The position numbers were made by a program, and so were the translations under genes. From Oasisia sp. SBJ-2009 (taxonomy: Eukaryota; Annelida; Polychaeta; Sabellida; Siboglinidae), in the NCBI GenBank assembly GCA_964017155.1, contig OZ024856.1:994501-1058500 (forward strand): a stretch of 64,000 nt of DNA. The letters run 5' to 3'. The notes beneath the pieces are model-generated. The model was not told the origin of the DNA, ran no database searches, and saw nothing but the letters and a program-made list of their open reading frames with translations. Positions 13,331-27,278 of this stretch are shown one piece after another. The stretch's first letter is position 1, and each line of letters opens with the position of its first letter.

Positions 13331-13628
13331 GGGGAAGCGGCGTGCCGAAACCTGGCCCGGTCGTGTGCGCCGAAGCCTGGTCGCGTTCCGAAGCGGCCGG
13401 CCCGGCCCGGCCGCACGGCGAGGTGCGGTCCGGTCCGGCCGGGCCCAGCGCGGGTAGGCCGGGCACGGCCCGGCCGGCGGAGGGACAGAGACGGGAAAGA
13501 CGGACTCGACGACAGAAGAGATCACTTGTGCATGTAGACGAATGACCGACCGGGCGCGTCGTTTTGCCAACTTTTGGAAACAAATCGAGCAAAACGACTA
13601 AGTCCTATTCGTCTACGGGGGATCAGTT
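13331..13628 (+). repeat. D unit 3 (GC-rich, L array)
   Basis: 298 bp, very close to the unit at 11,110 but 5 bp shorter in its GGTCC-repeat tract. Followed by a single C unit of the TTTCGACGCGCCGATCGG type, so one C unit has been lost relative to the previous higher-order repeat. Confidence 0.83.
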
Positions 13629-15351
13629 CTGCGAATCGAGAAAAACGGCAAATTTCGACGCGCCGATCGGTCTTCTCGGGCATGTGTCGCACACGGGGAG
13701 TAACTACGACTCTCTCGAGGAAGCCCAATGGCCGTGCGCGTCATTTTGCCAACTTTAGGAAAATCGAAGAAAACGACAAAATCCGATCCGTCTACGGGGG
13801 ATCAGTTGGGGAAACGAGAATTTCTGTATAAACCTTTTTCCACAAAGTTCCGTGCCGTGCCATGCCGACCGGTGGGTAAACGGCTGGAGTAAAAAGGAAC
13901 CACTAATATAAAATCATTAGACGACGAGGGAGGCATTTGGCTACCTTAACAGGGTGATAGTCGGAAAAACTGAGAAAAACGACAAAGTCCCATCCGTCTA
14001 CGGGGGATCAGTTGGGGAAGCGTAAATGTCTGTCTACATTCTTTTCAACAGAATTCCGTACCGACCGGCGGGTAAACGGCGGGAGTATTAAGGAGCCACT
14101 AGCTAGATGAGGTGACGAGGCATTTGGCGACCTTAACAGGGTGATAGTTGGAGAAATCGAGGAAAACGACGACAAAGTCCGATCCGTCTACGGGGGATCA
14201 GTTGGGGAAGCGTAAATGTCTGTCTACATTCTTTTCAACATAATTCCGTGCCGACCGGTGGGTAAACGGCGGGAGTATTAAGGAGCCACTAGCTAGATGA
14301 GGTGACGAGGCATTTGGCGACCTTAACAGGGTGATAGTTGGAGAAATCGAGGAAAACGACGACAAAGTCCGATCCGTCTACGGGGGATCAGTTGGGGAAG
14401 CGTAAATGTCGGTCTACATTCTTTTCAACATAATTCCGTGCCGACCGGTGTGTAAACGGCGGGAGTAATAAGGAACCACTAGCTAGATGAGGTGACGAGG
14501 CATTTGGCGACCTTAACAGGGTGATAGTTGGAGAAATCGAGGAAAACGACGACAAAGTCCGATCCGTCTACGGGGGATCAGTTGGGGAAGCGTAAATGTC
14601 TGTCTACATTCTTTTCAACAGAATTCCTTATCGACCGGCGGGTAAACGGCGGGAGTAATAAGGAACCACTAATATAAAATCATTAGACGACGAGCGAGGC
14701 ATTTGGCTACCTTAACAGGGTGATAGTCGGAAAAACTGAGAAAAACGACACAAAGTCCCATCCGTCTACGGGGTATCAGTTGGGGAAGCGTAAATGTCTG
14801 TCTACATTCTTTTCAACAAAATTCCGTGCCGACCGGTAGGTAAACGGCGGGAGTAATAAGGAACCACTAGCTAGATGAGGTGACGAGGCATTTGGCGACT
14901 TTAACAAGGTGATAGTTGGAGAAATCGAGGAAAACGACGACACAGTCCGATCCGTCTACGGGGGAACAGTTGGGGAATCGTAGATGTCTGTCTACATTCT
15001 TTTCAACATAATTCCGTACCGACCGGCGGGTAAACGGCGGGAGTAATAAGGAAACACTAACTAGATGAGGTGACGAGGCATTTGGCGACCTTAACAGGGT
15101 GATAGTTGGAGAAATCGAGGAAAACGACTACAAAGTCCTATCCGTCTACGGGGGATCAGTTCTGCGAATCGAGAAAAACGGCAAAGTTCGACGCGCCGGT
15201 CGGTCTTCTCGGGCGTGTGTCGCGCACGGGGAGTAACTACGACTCTCTCGAGGAAACCCAATGGCCGTGCGCGTCATTTGGCCAACTTTCGGAAAATCGA
15301 GGAAAACGACAAAGTCCGATCCGTCTACGGGGGATCAGTTGGGGAAACGAG

Positions 15352-18300
15352 AATTTATGTTTAAACCTCTTTCAACAAAGTGCCGTGCCGTGCCGTGCCG
15401 TGCCGTGCCGTGCCGACCGTTGGGTAAACGGCGGGAGTAATAAGGAACCACTAATATAATATCATTAGACGACGAGCGAGGCATTTGGCTACCTTAACAG
15501 GGTGTTAGTCGGAAAAACTGAGAAAAACGACAAAGTCCCATCCGTCTACAAGGGATCAGTTGGGGAAGCGTAAATGTCTGTCTACATTCTTTTCAACAGA
15601 ATTCCGTACCGACCGGCGGGTAAACGGCGGGAGTAATGAGGAACCACTAACTAGATGAGGTGACGAGGCATTTGGCGACCTTAACAGGGTGATAGTTGGA
15701 GAAATCGAGGAAAACGACGACAAAGTCCGATCCGTCTACGGGGGATCAGTTGGGGAAGCGTAAATGTCTGTCTACATTCTTTTCAACATAATTCCGTGCC
15801 GACCGGTGGGTAAACGGCGGGAGTAATAAGGAACCACTTGCTAGATGAGGTGACGAGGCATTTGGCGGCCTTAACAGGGTGATAGTTGGAGAAATCGAGG
15901 AAAACGACTACAAAGTCCGATCCGTCTACGGGGGATCAGTTGGGGAATCGTAAATGTTTGTCTACATTCTTTTCAACATGATTCCGTGCCGACCGGTGGG
16001 TAAACGGCGGGAGTAATAAGGAACCACTAGCTAGATCAGGTGACGAGGCATTTGGCGACCTTAACAGGGTGATAGTAGGAGAAATCGAGGAAAACGACGA
16101 CAAAGTCCGATCCGTCTAGGGGGGATCAGTTGGGGAAACGAGAATTTCTGTTTAAACCTGTTTCAACAAAGTGCCGTGCCGCGCCGTGCCGACCGGTGGG
16201 TAAACGGCGGGAGTAAAAAGGAACCACTAATATAAAATCATTAGACGACGAGCGAGGCATTGGGCTACCTTAACAGGGTGATAGTCGGAAAAACTGAGAA
16301 AAACGACAAAGTCCCATCCGTCTACGAGGGATCAGTTGGGGAATCGTAAATGTCTGTCTACATTCTTTTCAACATAATTCCGTACCGACCGGCGGGTAAA
16401 CGGCGGGAGTAATAAGGAACCACTAATATAAAATCATTAGACCACGAGGGAGGCATTTGGTTACCTTAACAGGGTGATAGTCGGAAAAACTGAGAAAAAC
16501 GACAAAGTCCGATCCGTCTACGGGGGATCAGTTCTGCGAATCGAGAAAAACGGCAAAGTTCGACGCGCCGGTCGGTCTTCTCGGGCGTGTGTCGCGCACG
16601 GGGAGTAACTACGACTCTCTCGAGGAAGCCCAATGGCCGTGCGCGTCATTTTGCCAACTTTAGGAAAATCGAAGAAAACGACAAAATCCGATCCGTCTAC
16701 GGGGGATCAGTTGGGGAAACGAGAATCTCTGTATAAACCTTTTTCCACAAAGTTCCGTGCCGTGCCATGCCGACCGGTGGGTAAACGGCTGGAGTAAAAA
16801 GGAACCACTAATATAAAATCATTAGACGACGAGGGAGGCATTTGGCTACCTTAACAGGGTGATAGTCGGAAAAACTGAGAAAAACGACAAAGTCCCATCC
16901 GTCTACGGGGGATCAGTTGGGGAAGCGTAAATGTCTGTCTACATTCTTTTCAACAGAATTCCGTACCGACCGGCGGGTAAACGGCGGGAGTATTAAGGAG
17001 CCACTAGCTAGATGAGGTGACGAGGCATTTGGCGACCTTAACAGGGTGATAGTTGGAGAAATCGAGGAAAACGACGACAAAGTCCGATCCGTCTACGGGG
17101 GATCAGTTGGGGAAGCGTAAATGTCTGTCTACATTCTTTTCAACAGAATTCCGTGCCGACCGGTGGGTAAACGGCGGGAGTATTAAGGAGCCACTAGCTA
17201 GATGAGGTGACGAGGCATTTGGCGACCTTAACAGGGTGATAGTTGGAGAAATCGAGGAAAACGACGACAAAGTCCGATCCGTCTACGGGGGATCAGTTGG
17301 GGAAGCGTAAATGTCGGTCTACATTCTTTTCAACATAATTCCGTGCCGACCGGTGTGTAAACGGCGGGAGTAATAAGGAACCACTAGCTAGATGAGGTGA
17401 CGAGGCATTTGGCGACCTTAACAGGGTGATAGTTGGAGAAATCGAGGAAAACGACGACAAAGTCCGATCCGTCTACGGGGGATCAGTTGGGGAAGCGTAA
17501 ATGTCTGTCTACATTCTTTTCAACAGAATTCCTTATCGACCGGCGGGTAAACGGCGGGAGTAATAAGGAACCACTAATATAAAATCATTAGACGACGAGC
17601 GAGGCATTTGGCTACCTTAACAGGGTGATAGTCGGAAAAACTGAGAAAAACGACACAAAGTCCCATCCGTCTACGGGGGATCAGTTGGGGAAGCGTAAAT
17701 GTCTGTCTACATTCTTTTCAACAAAATTCCGTGCCGACCGGTAGGTAAACGGCGGGAGTAATAAGGAACCACTAGCTAGATGAGGTGACGAGGCATTTGG
17801 CGACTTTAACAAGGTGATAGTTGGAGAAATCGAGGAAAACGACGACACAGTCCGATCCGTCTACGGTGGAACAGTTGGGGAATCGTAGATGTCTGTCTAC
17901 ATTCTTTTCAACATAATTCCGTACCGACCGGCGGGTAAACGGCGGGAGTAATAAGGAAACACTAACTAGATGAGGTGACGAGGCATTTGGCGACCTTAAC
18001 AGGGTGATAGTTGGAGAAATCGAGGAAAACGACTACAAAGTCCGATCCGTCTACGGGGGATCAGTTGGGGAATCGTAAATGTTTGTCTACATTCTTTTCA
18101 ACATGATTCCGTGCCGACCGGCGGGTAAACGGCGGGAGTAATAAGGAAACACTAACTAGATGAGGTGACGAGGCATTTGGCGACCTTAACAGGGTGATAG
18201 TTGGAGAAATCGAGGAAAACGACTACAAAGTCCTATCCGTCTACGGGGGATCAGTTCTGCGAATCGAGAAAAACGGCAAAGTTCGACGCGCCTGTCGGTC

Positions 18301-21300
18301 TTCTCGGGCGTGTGTCGCGCACGGGGAGTAACTACGACTCTCTCGAGGAAACCCAATGGCCGTGCGCGTCATTTGGCCAACTTTCGGAAAATCGAGGAAA
18401 ACGACAAAGTCCGATCCGTCTACGGGGGATCAGTTGGGGAAACGAGAATTTATGTTTAAACCTCTTTCAACAAAGTGCCGTGCCGTGCCGTGCCGTGCCG
18501 TGCCGACCGTTGGGTAAACGGCGGGAGTAATAAGGAACCACTAATATAATATCATTAGACGACGAGCGAGGCATTTGGCTACCTTAACAGGGTGTTAGTC
18601 GGAAAAACTGAGAAAAACGACAAAGTCCCATCCGTCTACAAGGGATCAGTTGGGGAAGCGTAAATGTCTGTCTACATTCTTTTCAACAGAATTCCGTACC
18701 GACCGGCGGGTAAACGGCGGGAGTAATGAGGAACCACTAACTAGATGAGGTGACGAGGCATTTGGCGACCTTAACAGGGTGATAGTTGGAGAAATCGAGG
18801 AAAACGACGACAAAGTCCGATCCGTCTACGGGGGATCAGTTGGGGAAGCGTAAATGTCTGTCTACATTCTTTTCAACATAATTCCGTGCCGACCGGTGGG
18901 TAAACGGCGGGAGTAATAAGGAACCACTTGCTAGATGAGGTGACGAGGCATTTGGCGGCCTTAACAGGGTGATAGTTGGAGAAATCGAGGAAAACGACTA
19001 CAAAGTCCGATCCGTCTACGGGGGATCAGTTGGGGAATCGTAAATGTTTGTCTACATTCTTTTCAACATGATTCCGTGCCGACCGGTGGGTAAACGGCGG
19101 GAGTAATAAGGAACCACTAGCTAGATCAGGTGACGAGGCATTTGGCGACCTTAACAGGGTGATAGTTGGAGAAATCGAGGAAAACGACGACAAAGTCCGA
19201 ACCGTCTAGGGGGGATCAGTTGGGGAAACGAGAATTTCTGTTTAAACCTGTTTCAACAAAGTGCCGTGCCGCGCCGTGCCGACCGGTGGGTAAACGGCGG
19301 GAGTAAAAAGGAACCACTAATATAAAATCATTAGACGACGAGCGAGGCATTGGGCTACCTTAACAGGGTGATAGTCGGAAAAACTGAGAAAAACGACAAA
19401 GTCCCATCCGTCTACGAGGGATCAGTTGGGGAATCGTAAATGTCTGTCTACATTCTTTTCAACATAATTCCGTACCGACCGGCGGGTAAACGGCGGGAGT
19501 AATAAGGAACCACTAATATAAAATCATTAGACCACGAGGGAGGCATTTGGTTACCTTAACAGGGTGATAGTCGGAAAAACTGATAAAAACGACAAAGTCC
19601 GATCCGTCTACGGGGGATCAGTTCTGCGAATCGAGAAAAACGGCAAAGTTCGACGCGCCGGTCGGTCTTCTCGGGCGTGTGTCGCGCACGGGGAGTAACT
19701 ACGACTCTCTCGAGGAAACCCAATGGCCGTGCGCATCATTTGGCCAACTTTCGGAAAATCGAGGAAAACGACTAAGTCCTATTCGTCTACGGGGGATCAG
19801 TTCTGCGAATCGAGAAAAACGGCAAATTTCGACGCGCCGATCGGTCTTCTCGGGCGTGTGTCGCGCACGGGGAGTAACTACGACTCTCTCGAGGAAGCCC
19901 AATGGCCGTGCGCGTCATTTTGCCAACTTTAGGAAAATCGAAGAAAACGACAAAATCCGATCCGTCTACGGGGGATCAGTTGGGGAAACGAGAATCTCTG
20001 TATAAACCTTTTTCCACAAAGTTCCGTGCCGTGCCATGCCGACCGGTGGGTAAACGGCTGGAGTAAAAAGGAACCACTAATATAAAATCATTAGACGACG
20101 AGGGAGGCATTTGGCTACCTTAACAGGGTGATAGTCGGAAAAACTGAGAAAAACGACAAAGTCCCATCCGTCTACGGGGGATCAGTTGGGGAAGCGTAAA
20201 TGTCTGTCTACATTCTTTTCAACAGAATTCCGTACCGACCGGCGGGTAAACGGCGGGAGTATTAAGGAGCCACTAGCTAGATGAGGTGACGAGGCATTTG
20301 GCGACCTTAACAGGGTGATAGTTGGAGAAATCGAGGAAAACGACGACAAAGTCCGATCCGTCTACGGGGGATCAGTTGGGGAAGCGTAAATGTCTGTCTA
20401 CATTCTTTTCAACAGAATTCCGTGCCGACCGGTGGGTAAACGGCGGGAGTATTAAGGAGCCACTAGCTAGATGAGGTGACGAGGCATTTGGCGACCTTAA
20501 CAGGGTGATAGTTGGAGAAATCGAGGAAAACGACGACAAAGTCCGATCCGTCTACGGGGGATCAGTTGGGGAAGCGTAAATGTCGGTCTACATTCTTTTC
20601 AACATAATTCCGTGCCGACCGGTGTGTAAACGGCGGGAGTAATAAGGAACCACTAGCTAGATGAGGTGACGAGGCATTTGGCGACCTTAACAGGGTGATA
20701 GTTGGAGAAATCGAGGAAAACGACGACAAAGTCCGATCCGTCTACGGGGGATCAGTTGGGGAAGCGTAAATGTCTGTCTACATTCTTTTCAACAGAATTC
20801 CTTATCGACCGGCGGGTAAACGGCGGGAGTAATAAGGAACCACTAATATAAAATCATTAGACGACGAGCGAGGCATTGGGCTACCTTAACAGGGTGATAG
20901 TCGGAAAAACTGAGAAAAACGACACAAAGTCCCATCCGTCTACGGGGGATCAGTTGGGGAAGCGTAAATGTCTGTCTACATTCTTTTCAACAAAATTCCG
21001 TGCCGACCGGTAGGTAAACGGCGGGAGTAATAAGGAACCACTAGCTAGATGAGGTGACGAGGCATTTGGCGACTTTAACAAGGTGATAGTTGGAGAAATC
21101 GAGGAAAACGACGACACAGTCCGATCCTTCTACGGGGGAACAGTTGGGGAATCGTAGATGTCTGTCTACATTCTTTTCAACATAATTCCGTACCGACCGG
21201 CGGGTAAACGGCGGGAGTAATAAGGAAACACTAACTAGATGAGGTGACGAGGCATTTGGCGACCTTAACAGGGTGATAGTTGGAGAAATCGAGGAAAACG

Positions 21301-22935
21301 ACTACAAAGTCCGATCCGTCTACGGGGGATCAGTTGGGGAATCGTAAATGTTTGTCTACATTCTTTTCAACATGATTCCGTGCCGACCGGCGGGTAAACG
21401 GCGGGAGTAATTAGGAAACACTAACTAGATGAGGTGACGAGGCATTTGGCGACCTTAACAGGGTGATAGTTGGAGAAATCGAGGAAAACGACTACAAAGT
21501 CCTATCCGTCTACGGGGGATCAGTTCTGCGAATCGAGAAAAACGGCAAAGTTCGACGCGCCGGTCGGTCTTCTCGGGCGTGTGTCGCGCACGGGGAGTAA
21601 CTACGACTCTCTCGAGGAAACCCAATGGCCGTGCGCGTCATTTGGCCAACTTTCGGAAAATCGAGGAAAACGACAAAGTCCGATCCGTCTACGGGGGATC
21701 AGTTGGGGAAACGAGAATTTATGTTTAAACCTCTTTCAACAAAGTGCCGTGCCGTGCCGTGCCGTGCCGTGCCGTGCCGTGCCGTGCCGTGCCGTGCCGT
21801 GCCGTGCCGTGCCGTGCCGTGCCGTGCCGTGCCGACCGTTGGGTAAACGGCGGGAGTAATAAGGAACCACTAATATAATATCATTAGACGACGAGCGAGG
21901 CATTTGGCTACCTTAACAGGGTGTTAGTCGGAAAAACTGAGAAAAACGACAAAGTCCCATCCGTCTACAAGGGATCAGTTGGGGAAGCGTAAATGTCTGT
22001 CTACATTCTTTTCAACAGAATTCCGTACCGACCGGCGGGTAAACGGCGGGAGTAATGAGGAACCACTAACTAGATGAGGTGACGAGGCATTTGGCGACCT
22101 TAACAGGGTGATAGTTGGAGAAATCGAGGAAAACGACGACAAAGTCCGATCCGTCTACGGGGGATCAGTTGGGGAAGCGTAAATGTCTGTCTACATTCTT
22201 TTCAACATAATTCCGTGCCGACCGGTGGGTAAACGGCGGGAGTAATAAGGAACCACTTGCTAGATGAGGTGACGAGGCATTTGGCGGCCTTAACAGGGTG
22301 ATAGTTGGAGAAATCGAGGAAAACGACTACAAAGTCCGATCCGTCTACGGGGGATCAGTTGGGGAATCGTAAATGTTTGTCTACATTCTTTTCAACATGA
22401 TTCCGTGCCGACCGGTGGGTAAACGGCGGGAGTAATAAGGAACCACTAGCTAGATCAGGTGACGAGGCATTTGGCGACCTTAACAGGGTGATAGTTGGAG
22501 AAATCGAGGAAAACGACGACAAAGTCCGATCCGTCTAGGGGGGATCAGTTGGGGAAACGAGAATTTCTGTTTAAACCTGTTTCAACAAAGTGCCGTGCCG
22601 CGCCGTGCCGACCGGTGGGTAAACGGCGGGAGTAAAAAGGAACCACTAATATAAAATCATTAGACGACGAGCGAGGCATTGGGCTACCTTAACAGGGTGA
22701 TAGTCGGAAAAACTGAGAAAAACGACAAAGTCCCATCCGTCTACGAGGGATCAGTTGGGGAATCGTAAATGTCTGTCTACATTCTTTTCAACATAATTCC
22801 GTACCGACCGGCGGGTAAACGGCGGGAGTAATAAGGAACCACTAATATAAAATCATTAGACCACGAGGGAGGCATTTGGCTACCTTAACAGGGTGATAGT
22901 CGGAAAAACTGAGAAAAACGACAAATTCCGATCCG
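15352..22935. repeat. L satellite array, segmental-duplication copy B
   Basis: Near-identical copy of 1-7,540. Outside the GCCGT tracts the offset is a constant 15,336 bp (for example markers 3,111 and 18,447, and 6,380 and 21,716). It becomes 15,391 after the tract at 21,746, which is 11 pentamers longer than its partner at 6,410. Substitutions I noticed include GGTGGA at 17,865 against GGGGGA near 2,530, and GATAGTAGGA near 16,071 against GATAGTTGGA. Homology stops at about 22,935, where copy A continues with an A unit and copy B with a C unit, the switch falling in the shared junction motif. Confidence 0.92.
21746..21835 (+). repeat. Expanded (GCCGT)17 tract
   Basis: Seventeen GCCGT pentamers then GCCGA, in the AG unit equivalent to the 6-copy tract at 6,410-6,444. 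Flanking sequence is otherwise almost unchanged, so the 55 bp expansion postdates the 15.3 kb-spaced duplication. Confidence 0.93.
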
Positions 22936-23899
22936 TCTACGGGGGATCAGTTCTGCGAATCGAGAAAAACGGCAAAGTTCGACGCGCCGGTCGGTCTTCT
23001 CGGGCGTGTGTCGCGCACGGGGAGTAACTACGACTCTCTCGAGGAAACCCAATGGCCGTGCGCATCATTTGGCCAACTTTCGGAAAATCGAGGAAAACGA
23101 CTAAGTCCTATTCGTCTACGGGGGATCAGTTCTGCGAATCGAGAAAAACGGCAAATTTCGACGCGCCGATCGGTCTTCTCGGGCGTGTGTCGCGCACGGG
23201 GAGTAACTACGACTCTCTCGAGGAAGCCCAATGGCCGTGCACGTCATTTTGCCAACTTTAGGAAAATCGAGGAAAACGACAAAATCCGATCCGTCTACGG
23301 GGGATCAGTTGGGGAAACGAGAATTTCTGTTTAAACCTGTTTCAACAAAGTGCCGTGCCGCGCCGTGCCGACCGGTGGGTAAACGGCGGGAGTAAAAAGA
23401 AACCACTAATATAATATCTTTAGTCGACGAGCGAGGCATTTGGCGACCTTAACAGGGTGATAGTTGGAGAAATCGAGGAAAACGACGGCAAAGTCCGATC
23501 CGTCTACGGGGGATCAGTTGGGGAAGCGTAAATGTCTGTCTACATTCTTTTCAACATAATTCCGTGCCGACCGGTGGGTAAGCGGCGGGAGTAATAAGGA
23601 ACCACTTGCTAGATGAGGTGACGAGGCATTTGGCGACCTTAACAGGGTGATAGTTGGAAAAATCGAGGAAAACGACTACAAAGTCCGATCCGTCTACGGG
23701 GGATCAGTTGGGGAATCGTAAATGTTTGTCTACATTCTTTTCAACATGATTCCGTGCCGACCGGTGGGTAAACGGCGGGAGTAATAAGGAACCACTAGCT
23801 AGATCAGGTGACGAGGCATTTGGCGACCTTAACAGGGTGATAGTTGGAGAAATCGAGGAAAACGACGACAAAGTCAGATCCGTCTACGGGGGATAAGTT

Positions 23900-24198
23900 G
23901 AGCAAGCGGCGTGCCGAAACCTGGCCCGGTCGTGTGCGCCGAAGCCTGGTCGTGTTCCGAAGCGGCCCGGTCGGCCCGGCCGCACGGCGAGGTGCGGTCC
24001 GGTCCAGCCGGGCCCAGCGCGGCCAGGCCGGGCACGGCCCGGGCCGGCGGAGGGAGAGAGACGGGAAAGACGGACTCGACGACGATAGAGATCACTTGTA
24101 TATGTAGACGAATGACAGACCGGGCGCGTCGTTTTGCCAACTTTTGGAAACAAATCGAGAAAAACGACTATGTCCTATCCGTCTACGGGGGATCAGTT
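23900..24198 (+). repeat. D unit 4
   Basis: 299 bp GC-rich unit opening with GAGCAAGCGG rather than GGGGAAGCGG, after a mutated junction (GGGGGATAAGTT). Followed by two C units. Confidence 0.82.
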
Positions 24199-26098
24199 CT
24201 GCGAATCGAGAAAAACGGCAAAGTTCGACGCGCCAGTCGGTCTTCTCGGGCGTGTGTCGCGCACGGGGAGTAACTACGACTTTCTCGAGGAAACCCAATG
24301 GCCGTGCGCGTCATTTGGCCAACTTTCGAAAAATCGAGGAAAACGACTAAGTCCTATCCGCCTACGGGGGATCAGTTCTGCGAATCGAGAAAAACGGCAA
24401 ATTTCGACGCCCCGGTCGGTCTTCTCGGGCGTGCGTCGCGCACGGGGAGTAACTACTACTCTCTCGAGGAAGCCCAATGGCCGTGCGCGTCATTTTGCCA
24501 ACTTTAGGAAAATCGAGGAAAACGACAAAATCCGATCCGTCTACGGGGGATCAGTTGGGGAAACGAGAATTTCTGTTTAAACCTTTTTCCACAAAGTTCC
24601 GTGCCGTGCCGTGCCGACCGGTGGGTAAACGGCGGGAGTAATAAGGAACCACTAATATAAAATCATTAGACGACGAGCGAAGCATTTGGCAACCTTAACA
24701 GGGTGACAGTCGGAAAAACAGAGAAAACCGACAAAGTCCCATCCGTCTACGGGGGATCAGTTGGGGAACCGTAAATGTCTGTATACATTCTTTTCAACAG
24801 AAGTCCGTACCGACCGGCGGGTAAACGGCGGGAGTAACAAGGAACCACTACCTAGATGAGGTGACGAGGCATTTGGCGACCTTAACAGGGTGATAGTTGG
24901 AGAAATCGAGGAAAACGACGACAAAGTCCGATCCGTCTACGGGGGATCAGTTGGGGAAGCGTAAATGTCTGTCTACATTCTTTTCAACATAATTCCGTGC
25001 CGACCGGTGGGTAAACGGCGGGAGTAAAAAGGAACCACTAATATAAAATCATTAGACGACGAGCGAGGCATTTGGCTACCTTAACAGGGTGATAGTCGGA
25101 AAAACTGAGAAAAACGACAAAGTCCCATCCGTCTACGGGGGATCAGTTGGGGAATCGTAAATGTCTGTCTACATTCTTTTCAACATAATTCAGTGCCGAC
25201 CGGTGGGTAAACGGCGGGAGTATTAAGGAGCCACAAGCTAGATGAGGTGACGAGGCATTTGGCGACCTTAACAGGGTGATAGTTGGAGAAATCGAGGAAA
25301 ACGACGACAAAGTCCGATCCGTCTACGGGGGATCAGTTGGGGAAGCGTAAATGTCTGTCTACATTCTTTTCAACATAATTCGGTGCCGACCGGTGGGTAA
25401 ACGGCGGGAGTAATAAGGAACCACTAGCTAGATGAGATGACAAGGCATTTGGCGACCTTAACAGGGTGATAGTTGGAGAAATCGAGGAAAACGACGACAA
25501 AGTCCGATCCGTCTACGGGGGATCAGTTGGGGAAGCGTAAATGTCTGTCTACATTCTTTTCAACAGAATTCCGTACCGACCGGCGGGTAAACGGCGGGAG
25601 TAATAAGGATCCACTAACTAGATGAGGTGACGAGGCATTTGGCGACCTTAACAGGGTGATAGTTGGAGAAATCGAGGAAAACGACTACAAAGTCCGATCC
25701 TTCTACGGGGGATCAGTTGGGGAAGCGTAAATGTATGTCTACATTCTTTTCAACAGAATTCCGTACCGACCGGTGGGTAAACGGCGGGAGTAATAAGGAA
25801 CCACTAGCTAGATGAGGTGACGAGGCATTTGGCGACCTTAACAGGGTGATAGTTGGAGAAATCGAGGAAAACGACGACAAAGTCCGATCCGTCTACGGGG
25901 GATCAGTTGGGGAAGCGTAAATGTCTGTCTACATTCTTTTCAACAGAATTCCTTATCGACCGGCGGGTAAACGGCGGGAGTAATAAGGAACCACTAACTA
26001 GATGAGGTGACGAGGCATTTGGCGACCTTAACAGGGTGATAGTTCGAGAAATCGAGGAAAACGACGACAAAGTCCGATCCGTCTACGGGGGATCAGTT

Positions 26099-26521
26099 GA
26101 GCAAGCGGCGTGCCGAAACCTGGCCCGGTCGTGTGCGCCGAAGCCTGGTCGCGTTCCGAAGCCCGGCCGCCGGTCGCACGCCGAAGCCCGGCCCGGTCGT
26201 GTGCGCCGAAGCCTTCCCGCCGGACGCGTTCCGAAACCCGCCCTGGCGCCGGTAACTGCCCGGGGCGGCCCGGCCCGGCCCGGCCCGGCCCGGCCCGGCC
26301 CGGCCGCACGGCGAGGTGCGGTCCGGTCCGGCCGGGCCCAGCGCGGTCAGGCCGGGCACGGCCCGGCCGGCAGAGAGACAGAGACGGGAAAGACGGACTC
26401 GACGACGGTAGAGATCACTTGTGCATGTAAACGAATGACCGACCGTACGCGTCGTTTTGCCAACTTTTGGAAACAAATCGAGCAAAACGACTAAGTCCGA
26501 TCCGTCTACGGGGGATCAGTT
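26099..26521 (+). repeat. D unit 5 (longest)
   Basis: 423 bp, the longest D unit here. The minisatellite has additional CGAAGCCCGGCC-type pieces plus about 26,263-26,310 of near-pure CCCGG repeats. It is the nearest relative of the units at 27,279 and 44,171, which are ~25 bp shorter in that tract. Confidence 0.82.
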
Positions 26522-27278
26522 TTGAGAATCGAGAAAAACGGCTAAGATCGACGCGCCGGTCTGTCTTCTCGGGCTTGTGTCGCGCACGGGGAGTAACTAC
26601 GACTCTCTCGAGGAAACGCAATGGCCGTGCGCGTTATTTGGGCAACTTTCGGAAAATCGAGGAAAACGACTAAGTCCTATCCGTCTACGGGGGATCAGTT
26701 CTGCGAATCGAGAAAAACGGCAAAGTTCGACGCGCCGGTCGGTCTTCTCGGGCGTGTGTCGCGCACGGGGAGTAACTACGACTCTCTCGAGGAAACACAA
26801 TGGCCGTGCGCATCATTTGGCCTACTTTTGGAAACAAATCGAGAAAAACGACAAAGTCCGATCCGTCTACGGGGGATCAGTTGGGGAAACGAGAATTTCT
26901 GTTTAAACCTGTTTCAACAAAGTTCCGTGCCGTGCCGTGCCGACCGCTGGGTAAACGGCGGGAGTAATAAGGTAGCACTAATATAAAATCATTAGACGAC
27001 GAGCGAGGCATTTGGCGACCTTAACAGGGTGATAGTCGGAAAAACTGAGAAAAACGACAAAGTCCGATCCGTCTACGGGGGATCAGTTGGGGAAGCGTAA
27101 ATATCTGTCTACATTCTTTTCAACAGAATTCCGTACCGACCGGCGGGTAAACGGCGGGAGTAATAAGGATCCACTAACTAGATGAGGTGACGAGGCATTT
27201 GGCGACCTTAACCGGGTGATAGTTGGAGAAATCGAGGAAAACGACGATAAAGTCCGATCCGTCTACGGGGGATCAGTT

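Larger units (their letters stand above)
7541..15351. repeat. L array with D-containing 2.2-2.8 kb higher-order repeats
   Basis: Continuation of the L array with a different higher-order pattern. The marker AATTTATTTTTAAACC occurs at 7,939, 10,329 and 12,550 (steps 2,390 and 2,221 bp). Each repeat contains one GC-rich D unit (8,704, 11,110 and 13,331) followed by one or two C units and a run of A and AG units. The third copy has a single C after D where the first two have two. This stretch lies between the two copies of the 15.3 kb-spaced duplication. No gene seen. Confidence 0.9.

Noticed and set aside
21746..21835. Telomere-like repeat
   Set aside because: GCCGT is not a known telomere repeat type, is internal to a satellite monomer and shows no terminal context.
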